Shown piece by piece: positions 26,288 to 32,993 of a stretch of 64,000 nucleotides of DNA. Both the position numbers and the translations under genes were made by a program. Position 1 is the stretch's first letter. Each line of letters opens with the position of its first letter. The stretch covers positions 1 to 64,000 of the forward strand of contig NZ_BOPH01000138.1 in the NCBI RefSeq assembly GCF_016863655.1. The letters run 5' to 3'. Below the pieces are notes generated by a model. It had not been told where the DNA came from and did not search any database. It saw only the letters and a program-made list of their open reading frames with translations. Source of the DNA: Virgisporangium ochraceum (GTDB lineage: Bacteria; Actinomycetota; Actinomycetes; Mycobacteriales; Micromonosporaceae).

Positions 26288-27154
26288 TTACGGGGTGGGG
26301 AGCGGGTAGGTGTCTTCGTTGAGCACCCGACCGGGCGTCCGGGAGAAGTCCAGACGCGGCGGGCAGAAGATGTCGATCAGCTGGTTGGTGCCCGCGCCGA
26401 CGGCCTCACTGGTGTGGATCATGGGCGGCGGGATCACGGCGACCGACGGGCTGCCGCACCGCAGGTGCCGGTCCTCGCGCCACTCGCTGCGCCGCTTCGA
26501 CCACGGGGTCCGCAGGTGGTGGACGTATTCGCCCTCCACGGCGAGCGAGCACTGCTCGAAGTCGTCGTGGTCGTGCGGCGAGAGGCTGTCGGGATCGCGC
26601 GGACCGACCCTGGGCGCCAGGAAGTTGATCATGAAGGTGCTGCACCGCACGATCTGGCCCGGGCGGACGGCGTCCCGCGTCACCGCCAGGTCGGCCAGTC
26701 GGTAGGCCCGGATGCGGTAGCCCTCGGGCGGGTCCGGCCACGGCTCGAACGGCCTGGTGTTGGGGTGCGGCTCCGCGTAGGAGTCACGGTTGCGCGCCCG
26801 GTCCAGCAGATCGGTGGACCGGGAGCTGAACAGCCGCACGACGGTGCAGTCGTCGACGCCGACGATCGCGCTGGTGCCCGGTGGGACCATCACCACCGCC
26901 TTGCCCGAGACCGACGCGTTCTCCCGCGCCGCACGGACCTCGACGCGGCACTCCTCGTACGGGAGGATCGCGACGTACTCGTCCGGTTGGTCGTCCCGCT
27001 CCAGCACGTCGCCGGCGGCCAGCGTCGTGTAGGCGAGCACGAAGTTGTGTCCGCGGAAGTACCACGTCGACGATCCGCCGGGGGTCTTCTCGTCGGGATC
27101 GCCCGTACCGAGGTCGGAGAACTCCACGTCGGGCGGGGTGGCGAGGGTGGTCAT
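26288..27154 (-). CDS. Cupin-domain protein (bicupin type)
   Basis: A 288-residue protein with two cupin-like halves. The N-terminal half has beta-strand pattern with glycines (LAAGDVLERDDQPDEYVAILPY, then VMVPPGTSAIVGV). The C-terminal half carries metal-ligand-type residues: HDHDDFEQ near 198-205 with a following EGEYVHHL, and a late histidine in PPPMIHTSEAVG. This spacing fits a metal-dependent dioxygenase or isomerase of the cupin superfamily. It lies in the minus-strand operon between the DUF6282 protein and the binding protein. It may perform ring cleavage or isomerisation, but the reaction cannot be assigned from sequence. Confidence 0.7.
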   Translation of the reverse strand: MTTLATPPDVEFSDLGTGDPDEKTPGGSSTWYFRGHNFVLAYTTLAAGDVLERDDQPDEYVAILPYEECRVEVRAARENASVSGKAVVMVPPGTSAIVGVDDCTVVRLFSSRSTDLLDRARNRDSYAEPHPNTRPFEPWPDPPEGYRIRAYRLADLAVTRDAVRPGQIVRCSTFMINFLAPRVGPRDPDSLSPHDHDDFEQCSLAVEGEYVHHLRTPWSKRRSEWREDRHLRCGSPSVAVIPPPMIHTSEAVGAGTNQLIDIFCPPRLDFSRTPGRVLNEDTYPLPTP

Positions 27155-27170
27155 CGCAGGTCCTTTCGCG

Positions 27171-28061
27171 TCAGTCGTCGAGGCCGAGCAGGAAGGCCGG
27201 GTTGTCGCAGAAGATCTGCCGCAGCGACCTCTCGTCCAGGCCGAGGTCCAGCAGCGCGGTCGCGACGCGGATGTAGGAGTCCACCGGCAGCGGCCGGTCC
27301 TTCTGACCGAGGTCGGAGGCCATCACGGTGTGCTCCGGGCCGATCCTCTCGATCCAGTCCAGGAGGAGCTTCGGATCCCACTTCTTGGTCCCCTCGGGGT
27401 CGTAGAAGCCGGTCTCGTGCTCGATGAACGCCCCGTAGCCGACAAGCTCACGGCACTTCGCCTCGTCGGCGCCGATGACGTAGTCGGGATGGTTGAGCAG
27501 CATCCGGGTGACGCCCCTGTCCCTGGCCGCGGCGAACAGCTGGGTGATCGACTCGGTCTCCATGTGGCCGCCGGTCACCATCGCGCCGCACTCCTTGACC
27601 AGGTCGAGCACCTCGTGGACCTCGGGGACGAGCTCACCGTCGTCCCCGTGGATGTCGACCCGGGACGACGGCACCTCGACGCTCGCGGTGGGGAAGCCGA
27701 CGCCCTCGGGATGGCAGTCGATGTGCCGGCCGGCCGAGAACGTCGGGAACCACACGGCCCTGCCGCCCATGCGCAGACACATGGCCACCGCCTGCGGGTT
27801 GATGCCGCCGACCATGCTGTTCAGGGTTATGCCGCCGAAGACCGGGGTACGGATCGTCGCCAGCCGGTCGCTCATCGAGAGCAGATCCATGACGGTGTTG
27901 TGGTGGTGGGACTTCACCAGCACGCCCCGCATGTTGAGCCGCTCCCCGTCCTTGCCGGCCTCGGCATGGTCGATGCGTCGGGGGAACGGGTTCGGCCCTG
28001 AGTGGCAGTGCAGGTCGACGCAGCCGTTCAGCAGCTTGACGACGGCGGGTGAGTCGGTCAT
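27171..28061 (-). CDS. DUF6282-type metal-dependent hydrolase-like protein
   Basis: A 296-residue amidohydrolase-like TIM barrel. The N-terminal metal motif is VDLHCHSGPNPFPRR near 14-28. Other potential ligands lie in LVKSHHHNTVMDL, TGGHMETE, MLLNHPDYV and VMASDLGQ near the C-terminus. The pattern matches the group annotated DUF6282, of unknown reaction but related to metal-dependent hydrolases. The ATG at 28061 has GGAGG 4 nt upstream; a longer frame starting at 28124 lacks support. It is the first gene of the minus-strand catabolic operon and faces the IclR regulator across 167 nt. Confidence 0.75.
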   Translation of the reverse strand: MTDSPAVVKLLNGCVDLHCHSGPNPFPRRIDHAEAGKDGERLNMRGVLVKSHHHNTVMDLLSMSDRLATIRTPVFGGITLNSMVGGINPQAVAMCLRMGGRAVWFPTFSAGRHIDCHPEGVGFPTASVEVPSSRVDIHGDDGELVPEVHEVLDLVKECGAMVTGGHMETESITQLFAAARDRGVTRMLLNHPDYVIGADEAKCRELVGYGAFIEHETGFYDPEGTKKWDPKLLLDWIERIGPEHTVMASDLGQKDRPLPVDSYIRVATALLDLGLDERSLRQIFCDNPAFLLGLDD

Positions 28062-28228
28062 GGAGCCTCCAGGCGTCGGCAGTGTTCGCATCACAGACTC
28101 GGAGTTCGCTATCCGGTCTGTCAAGAGCGTGATTCAAAGAGCGCATCCGCGAAATACCAGGGAAACCTTGCAGCCGGACCCAGAGCGCGCCTAACCTCTG
28201 TCCGTACTGCGAACCAGGTGAACTCTTT
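28062..28228. promoter_or_regulatory. Shared control region of the two divergent catabolic operons
   Basis: This 167-nt gap separates the starts of the minus-strand (28061) and plus-strand (28229 or 28259) operons. A plus-strand promoter is plausible: TTGCAG (28168-28173), 18-bp spacer, TAACCT (28192-28197). A TTGACA hexamer sits on the minus strand at 28124-28119, but with no good -10 at 17 bp. TTCGC half-sites recur (28085, 28105 and, inverted, 28206). IclR proteins usually act at such divergent regions. Confidence 0.45.
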
Positions 28229-29041
28229 GTGGACACTCAACGAGACGGGGTAACGCCGATGACGGAGCGTGAGGCCGACAAGCCGGCGGCTGCTCGCGAG
28301 CAGGACATCCAGGCGGTGAGCCGGGCCGCGCAGATCCTCGGGCTGTTCGCCCCGGAGACTCCGGAGCTCTCCGTCGCGGAGACCAGCCGCCGGCTCGGCC
28401 TGAACCGCACCACGGTGCACCGCTACTTCAGCTCGATGATCAGCTCCGGCCTGCTCGAGCGCGTGGAGGACTCCGCACTCGTCCGTCCCGGACGGGCGAT
28501 CCTGCAGCTCGGCAGCTTCAGCCTGGGACGGCAACGCATCCTGCAGATGGCGCCGGCCTACATGCGCGAGCTCACGCTCGACATCAAGATCAGCACCGTG
28601 CTGTCGCTGTGGGGCACCTCGGGCCCGGTGGTCTCGCTGGTGGAGGACGCCGACCATCCCACCGTGGTGACGGTGCGCGTGGGTTCGCAGCTCGCCCTGA
28701 ACTCCGCGCAGGCCAAGGTGTTCCTGGCCTTCCTCCCCGACCAGTTCCACGCCGAGCGGCTCACCGGCAGCCTCCCCGAGCCCCAGCGCACCGAGACCCG
28801 CCGTCGGATCGAGGCGATCCGGCAGGCCGGCATGAGCAGCGACGTCAACCACCGTGGCATCAGCGTGATCGCGGCGCCGGTGTTCGCCGCGAGAGGGATC
28901 TGCGCCACGATCGCGGCCGTCGGCACCGAGCGGATGCTGCCGGAGGCGCTGGACTCCCGGGAGGCCATGGCGTTGAAGGCCGTCTGCAAGCGACTGACCA
29001 AGGAGATGGGCGGCACGTGGCCCGAGGCGACCGAGGAGTGA
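28229..29041 (+). CDS. IclR-family transcriptional regulator
   Basis: A 270-residue regulator. The N-terminal winged helix-turn-helix reads AVSRAAQILGLFAPETPELS, with LSVAETSRRLGLNRTTVHRYF as the recognition region. The C-terminal IclR effector-binding domain has LTLDIKISTVLSLWG, NSAQAKVFLAFLP and GISVIAAPVFAARGICATIAAVG. Effectors of this family are often aromatic acids or their degradation products. The GTG at 28229 has AGGTGA 8 nt upstream; the ATG at 28259 has GGGGT at a similar distance, so either may be used. It leads the plus-strand operon with the importer genes and is divergent from the catabolic genes, so it is the probable pathway regulator. Confidence 0.9.
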   Translation: MDTQRDGVTPMTEREADKPAAAREQDIQAVSRAAQILGLFAPETPELSVAETSRRLGLNRTTVHRYFSSMISSGLLERVEDSALVRPGRAILQLGSFSLGRQRILQMAPAYMRELTLDIKISTVLSLWGTSGPVVSLVEDADHPTVVTVRVGSQLALNSAQAKVFLAFLPDQFHAERLTGSLPEPQRTETRRRIEAIRQAGMSSDVNHRGISVIAAPVFAARGICATIAAVGTERMLPEALDSREAMALKAVCKRLTKEMGGTWPEATEE

Positions 29042-29046
29042 CAGAC

Positions 29047-29835
29047 ATGCCGACCGGCACCGACACCGACCACGCGATCCGCCTGGACTCGCTGTCCATG
29101 ATCTACCCGACGAAGTCCGGCGGGACCGTCCAGGCGCTCGACGACGTCTCGCTGCGCGTCCGGTCCGGTGAGTTCATCTCCATCGTCGGCCCCAGCGGAT
29201 GCGGCAAGAGCACGCTGCTGCGGATCATCATGGGCCTGTCGCACCAGACCTCCGGACGGGTCACGTTCGGGCCGTCGGACGACACCCACCGCAACCAGCT
29301 CGGGATGGTCTTCCAGCAGCCGCTGCTGCTGCCCTGGCGCACCGTGCGGAAGAACCTGCTGATGTCGCCGGACCTTCACCGCGCCAAAGACGCCGCGACC
29401 CGGGCGAAGGCCGACGAGCTGCTCGTGATGCTCGGTCTGGAGGAGTTCGGCGACCGGTACCCCAACGAGCTGTCCGGCGGGATGCAGCAGCGGGTCGGCA
29501 TCGGCCGCGCCCTGATGCACGACCCGCGCATCCTGCTCATGGACGAGCCGTTCGGCGCCCTCGACGCGATGACCCGCGACCAGATGGGGCTGGACCTGCT
29601 GAGGATCTGGGAGCAGGACCGCAAGACCGTGCTGTTCGTGACGCACAGCATCCCCGAGGCGGTGCTCCTGGCCGACCGCGTCGTGGTCATGACACCGCGA
29701 CCGGGCCGGTTGGCGGACGTCGTCGAGGTCGCGCTCCCCCGACCTCGACGGCTCGAGAACATCAACACGCCCGAGTTCGGCGAGATCGTCCTGAAGATCC
29801 GCAAGTTACTCGACTCCGAGCACAGCGCCCACTAG
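29047..29835 (+). CDS. ABC transporter ATP-binding protein (SsuB/TauB-like)
   Basis: A 262-residue ATPase. Walker A GPSGCGKST lies at 48-56, Q-loop in GMVFQQPLLLPWRTVRKNL, signature LSGGMQQRVGIGRAL near 142, Walker B ILLMDEPFGALDAM near 162, and the switch His in VTHSIPEAV. The LPW after the Q-loop and DEPFGALDAMTR are typical of the nitrate/sulfonate/taurine importer group, in agreement with the binding protein type at 25189-26271. The ATG at 29047 has GAGGAG 8 nt upstream; a GTG at 29038 that overlaps the IclR stop is the alternative start. It energises uptake through the permease encoded next. Confidence 0.92.
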   Translation: MPTGTDTDHAIRLDSLSMIYPTKSGGTVQALDDVSLRVRSGEFISIVGPSGCGKSTLLRIIMGLSHQTSGRVTFGPSDDTHRNQLGMVFQQPLLLPWRTVRKNLLMSPDLHRAKDAATRAKADELLVMLGLEEFGDRYPNELSGGMQQRVGIGRALMHDPRILLMDEPFGALDAMTRDQMGLDLLRIWEQDRKTVLFVTHSIPEAVLLADRVVVMTPRPGRLADVVEVALPRPRRLENINTPEFGEIVLKIRKLLDSEHSAH

Positions 29836-29843
29836 GAGACCTG

Positions 29844-30725
29844 ATGTCCACCCACACCAAGGGCCACGCGGCCGGCCCGGTCCCGGACGCCGGGACCGGG
29901 CCGGTGAAGGCGCCCGCGAACCCGGACAACCCGGTCCGACGCCGCCGCCGACGGCTACCGGAGGTCACCTACAGCGTGCTGGTGTTCCTCGGGCTGTTGG
30001 TGCTCTGGCAGCTCGTCGTGACGGTGTTCGACGTCTCCACCGTGCTCGTCCCCGCGCCGTCGGCCGTCGCCGGCTCCCTGGTCGACGGCTTCCAGGACGG
30101 CAGCCTGATGACCCACGCGGTCGTCACCCTGAAGGAGATCCTGATCGGGTTCGGCATCGCGGTCGGCTCGGCGCTGGTCTCCGCGGTGCTCATCACCCAG
30201 TTCCGGACCGTGGAGCGCGTGCTCTTCCCGCTGCTCATCCTGACCCAGACCATCCCGAAGGTCGCCATGGCGCCGCTGCTGATCGTGTGGTTCGGCATCG
30301 GGGTCAGCTCGAAGGTGCTGACCGTGGCGCTGATCGCATTCTTCCCCCTCCTCATCAACGCCATCCTCGGCTTCCGGTCCGCCGCGCACGAGCAGGTCGA
30401 GATGCTCCGGTCGTTCGGCGCGTCCCGCGTACAGGTCATGCGGCACCTGCAGATCCCGTCGGCGCTTCCGCACATCTTCGCCGGGCTGGAGGTCGCCGTC
30501 ATCCTGTCGGTGACCGGCGCCGTGGTCGCGGAGTTCGTGGGCAGCTCCGAAGGTCTGGGCTACCTGATCCAGGCGAGCAACTTCACCCTGGACGTGGCCA
30601 GGACCTTCGCGGTGATCGTCGTGCTGTCGGCCATCGGCATCGCGCTGCACGCGGTCGTCGTGCGGCTCGGCAGGTGGCTGGTCTTCTGGACCGCCGCACC
30701 CACCAACACCGCCAGCGAGATCTGA
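29844..30725 (+). CDS. ABC transporter permease (SsuC/TauC-like)
   Basis: A 293-residue membrane protein with about six transmembrane segments and a long polar N-terminus (about 40 residues, with RRRRRR before the first segment). The cytoplasmic EAA loop, which contacts the ATPase, reads EQVEMLRSFGASRVQVMRHLQIPSA. The length and order suit the SsuC/TauC/NrtB family. AGGAG precedes the ATG at 29844. It partners the upstream ATPase and the binding lipoprotein in the divergent operon, forming a complete importer for the substrate of this cluster. Confidence 0.92.
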   Translation: MSTHTKGHAAGPVPDAGTGPVKAPANPDNPVRRRRRRLPEVTYSVLVFLGLLVLWQLVVTVFDVSTVLVPAPSAVAGSLVDGFQDGSLMTHAVVTLKEILIGFGIAVGSALVSAVLITQFRTVERVLFPLLILTQTIPKVAMAPLLIVWFGIGVSSKVLTVALIAFFPLLINAILGFRSAAHEQVEMLRSFGASRVQVMRHLQIPSALPHIFAGLEVAVILSVTGAVVAEFVGSSEGLGYLIQASNFTLDVARTFAVIVVLSAIGIALHAVVVRLGRWLVFWTAAPTNTASEI

Positions 30726-30728
30726 GCC

Positions 30729-31478
30729 GTGGCACGGGTACGCGACGGGATCAACGGCGGCACGCTCGGAACCTGGATCAAGCTGTCCAGCCCGGAGAGT
30801 GTCGAGATCATGGCCTTCGCGGGCTTCGACTTCGTGGTCGTCGACCTCGAGCACACGATGCTGGACCTGGGCGCCGCCTCGACCCACATCGCGACGGCCC
30901 GCGCCCTCGGGGTGGACCCGCTCGTGAGGGTGCCCGACCACGGCCACAGCGTGATCCAGCGGGTCCTGGACGCCGGCGCGGCCGGGGTGGTCGTGCCGCA
31001 CGTCGACACGCCCCAGCAGGCCCGGGCGGTCGTGCGGGCCACCCGCTTCCCGCCGCGAGGCGACCGCGGGTCCGGTGGCACCAGCCGGGCGGGTCGCTGG
31101 GGACTGCTGCCCCGGGCCGACTACCTCGCGTACGACGCCCTGTGTGTCGTCCAGCTCGAGAGCGAGGCGGCGATCGGGAACGCGAAGGAGATCCTGGCTG
31201 TCGACGGCATCGGTGCCGCATTCGTCGGGACGGCCGACCTCTCGATGTCGATGGGCGTCGCGGCGGGAAGCCATGAGGTGGACCGGCTCGTCACGTCCGC
31301 GGTGGCGGCCGCCGCCGCGGCGGAGGTTCCCATCGGCACCGCGTGCGCCACGATCGACCAGGGCCGGGCAGCGCTGGCCCGGGGCTACGACTACGTGGTG
31401 GTCAGCAACGACACCTCGATCCTGGCCGGTGGGGGCCGCGCGATCGTGGACGCGCTGAGAGAGCGGGTCGCCCAATGA
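30729..31478 (+). CDS. HpcH/HpaI-family aldolase
   Basis: A 249-residue class II pyruvate-type aldolase or citrate-lyase-like protein. The family pattern is clear: LGTWIKLSSPESVEIMAFAG, VVVDLEHTMLDL (metal/general-base region), PLVRVPDHGHSVIQRVLDAGAAGVVVPHV, and QLESEAAIGNAKEILAVDGIGAAFVGTADLS. Such enzymes split 4-hydroxy-2-oxo acids such as those produced at the end of meta-cleavage pathways. The GTG start at 30729 lies 3 nt after the permease stop. It is followed by an SDR with an ATGA overlap. In this cluster it may release pyruvate or glyoxylate from the degraded substrate. Confidence 0.87.
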   Translation: MARVRDGINGGTLGTWIKLSSPESVEIMAFAGFDFVVVDLEHTMLDLGAASTHIATARALGVDPLVRVPDHGHSVIQRVLDAGAAGVVVPHVDTPQQARAVVRATRFPPRGDRGSGGTSRAGRWGLLPRADYLAYDALCVVQLESEAAIGNAKEILAVDGIGAAFVGTADLSMSMGVAAGSHEVDRLVTSAVAAAAAAEVPIGTACATIDQGRAALARGYDYVVVSNDTSILAGGGRAIVDALRERVAQ

Positions 31479-32230
31479 GGGCTCCCCGGGTCGCCATCGT
31501 GACGGGCTCGAGCTCCGGGATCGGGGAAGGGATCGCCCGGGCGCTCGCGGCCGACGGCTTCACCGTCGTGGTGAACTCGGCCGCCTCGGTCGACGCCGGC
31601 GAGCGGCTCGCGGCCGAACTTCCGGGCGCGAGCTACGTCCGGGCCGACGTCGCCGATCCCGCCGACGCCGTGCGCCTGGTGGAGACGGCCGTGGCGCGGC
31701 ACGGCCGGCTCGACCTGCTGGTGAACAACGCCGGGGTGTCGCGACCCGTCCCCCACGCCGACCTGGACGCGGTGACCGCCGACGACTGGCACCGGATCCT
31801 CGGCGTCAACGTCGTCGGGACGTGGCAGGTCTCCGTCGCCGCGGTGAAGGCGATGGAGACCGGCGGCCAGATCATCAACATCACCTCGGTGGGCGGCTCC
31901 CGCCCGCTCGGCAGCTCGATCCCCTACTCCGTCAGCAAGGCCGCGGTCGACCACCTCACGAGGCTGCTGGCCAAGGCCGTGGGTCCGGACGTCCGGGTGA
32001 ACGCGATCGCACCCGGGCCGGTCGAGACCCGGCTGACCTCGGTCAGCCTCGCCCAGCGCGCGGCGCACACCGGGGCGGTGACCCCGCTGGGCCGGCTCGG
32101 GCAACCGTCCGACGTCGCGGCGATGGTCCTGGCGCTCGTCAACGTCCCCTTCGTCACCGGTGAAGTGATCCATGTTGACGGCGGAATCAACCTCGTCACG
32201 CACGTCGACACCCCCCGCGGTGACGCGTGA
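31475..32230 (+). CDS. Short-chain dehydrogenase/reductase (FabG-like)
   Basis: A 251-residue classical SDR with cofactor motif VTGSSSGIGEGIA near 9-21, LVNNAGVSRPV near 84, catalytic Ser in NITSVGGSRP, and YSVSKAAVDHL carrying the Tyr and Lys. The C-terminus has the usual FVTGEVIHVDGGINLV. It is the last gene of the plus-strand operon; its start overlaps the aldolase stop by 4 nt and a perfect palindromic terminator follows. It probably oxidises or reduces a hydroxy/keto intermediate of the same pathway. Confidence 0.9.
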   Translation: MRAPRVAIVTGSSSGIGEGIARALAADGFTVVVNSAASVDAGERLAAELPGASYVRADVADPADAVRLVETAVARHGRLDLLVNNAGVSRPVPHADLDAVTADDWHRILGVNVVGTWQVSVAAVKAMETGGQIINITSVGGSRPLGSSIPYSVSKAAVDHLTRLLAKAVGPDVRVNAIAPGPVETRLTSVSLAQRAAHTGAVTPLGRLGQPSDVAAMVLALVNVPFVTGEVIHVDGGINLVTHVDTPRGDA

Positions 32231-32233
32231 CCC

Positions 32234-32274
32234 GTCCCGGGCCGGCCCGGGACGGCGCACCCGGCCCGGGCCGG
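32234..32274. terminator. Two nested-GC palindromes between convergent genes
   Basis: GTCCCGGGCCGGCCCGGGAC (32234-32253) is a perfect 20-bp palindrome with no loop spacer. CCGGCCCGGGCCGG (32261-32274) is a second. They fill the 48-nt gap between the convergent SDR (ends 32230) and DUF4188 gene (ends 32279), so they most likely stop transcription in both directions. Confidence 0.6.
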
Positions 32275-32278
32275 CCCG

Positions 32279-32803
32279 TCAGGGCGCGTCGGAGCCGGTG
32301 GTGTAGAGGTCCTCTTCGCTGAGGACCGGTGCGATGTCGTCCTCGGTACGACCGACCCGCGCGGCCGTGCCGAACATGCGTCCGCGGGCCGGTTGCACCG
32401 GCGCGAACGCCGCGAACCCGCGCCGCTGCGGGACGTCGTCGTAGACCGCCTCCATCCCGCCGCGTAGCAGGTAGGTCTCGTGCCAGAAACCGGTGCCGCC
32501 GCTGTCGCGCAGGAAGTCGCGCCACCAGCGCCGGTGCGGTTCGGAGCGGGCCCAGGACAACAGCGACGGAAGGTCACGCCAGTACTGGCGGATACCCACG
32601 TGCATGGGGAACAGCGACCACATCAACGACTCGTGGTGCAGCAGGCCCTCGGGCTTCCCGGTCACCGACCGGCCGATCTGCGGGCCGTAGCCCATCAACG
32701 TGCGCAGGCCGAAGAGCCGGTTGACCCGCATGCCGAGGTACACGACCACGAGGTCCGGGTACGGCGACAGGTCGACGGTCTGCCGGTTGACGCGGGTAAT
32801 CAT
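32279..32803 (-). CDS. DUF4188-type monooxygenase-like protein
   Basis: A 174-residue small protein of the DUF4188 type, related to heme-containing or antibiotic-monooxygenase-like ferredoxin-fold proteins. The N-terminal strand (LVVVYLGMRVNRLFGLRTLMGYGPQI) is typical. Other features are ESLMWSLFPMHVGIRQYWRDLPSLLSWARSEPHRRWWRDF and FWHETYLLRGGMEAVYDDV. The ATG at 32803 has AAGGAG 8 nt upstream. It is a single gene, divergent from the GH9 cellulase and convergent with the catabolic operon. Its substrate is unknown; some relatives are annotated as phenylacetaldoxime-dehydratase-like. Confidence 0.7.
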   Translation of the reverse strand: MITRVNRQTVDLSPYPDLVVVYLGMRVNRLFGLRTLMGYGPQIGRSVTGKPEGLLHHESLMWSLFPMHVGIRQYWRDLPSLLSWARSEPHRRWWRDFLRDSGGTGFWHETYLLRGGMEAVYDDVPQRRGFAAFAPVQPARGRMFGTAARVGRTEDDIAPVLSEEDLYTTGSDAP

Positions 32804-32921
32804 GACTGGCGCTCCTTCATGAACGGGTCCTGACGTGCTCGTCGACCCGACGCTAGGACCCGGTTGTGGACAGCGACTGAACGCGCCGCCCGGACCGTTG
32901 ATCACTATTGATCGACTTCAA

Positions 32922-32950
32922 TTGACATCGGGTGGTCGACTCGTGACAAT
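32922..32950 (+). promoter_or_regulatory. Sigma-70-type promoter of the GH9 cellulase gene
   Basis: A perfect -35 TTGACA (32922-32927), 17-bp spacer, and -10 GACAAT (32945-32950) matching TATAAT at four positions. Predicted transcription start is near 32957, directly before the CebR box. Confidence 0.6.
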
Positions 32951-32958
32951 CGGGGCCT

Positions 32959-32972
32959 TGGGAGCGCTCCCA
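32959..32972. promoter_or_regulatory. CebR operator box
   Basis: TGGGAGCGCTCCCA is a perfect 14-bp palindrome and matches the known consensus of CebR, the LacI-family cellobiose/cellotriose repressor of actinomycetes. It sits just after the predicted transcription start and 21 nt before the GH9 start codon, an ideal repression position. No cebR gene is in this window. Confidence 0.85.
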
Positions 32973-32993
32973 CCCCCGCTTGGAAGGACCTCT

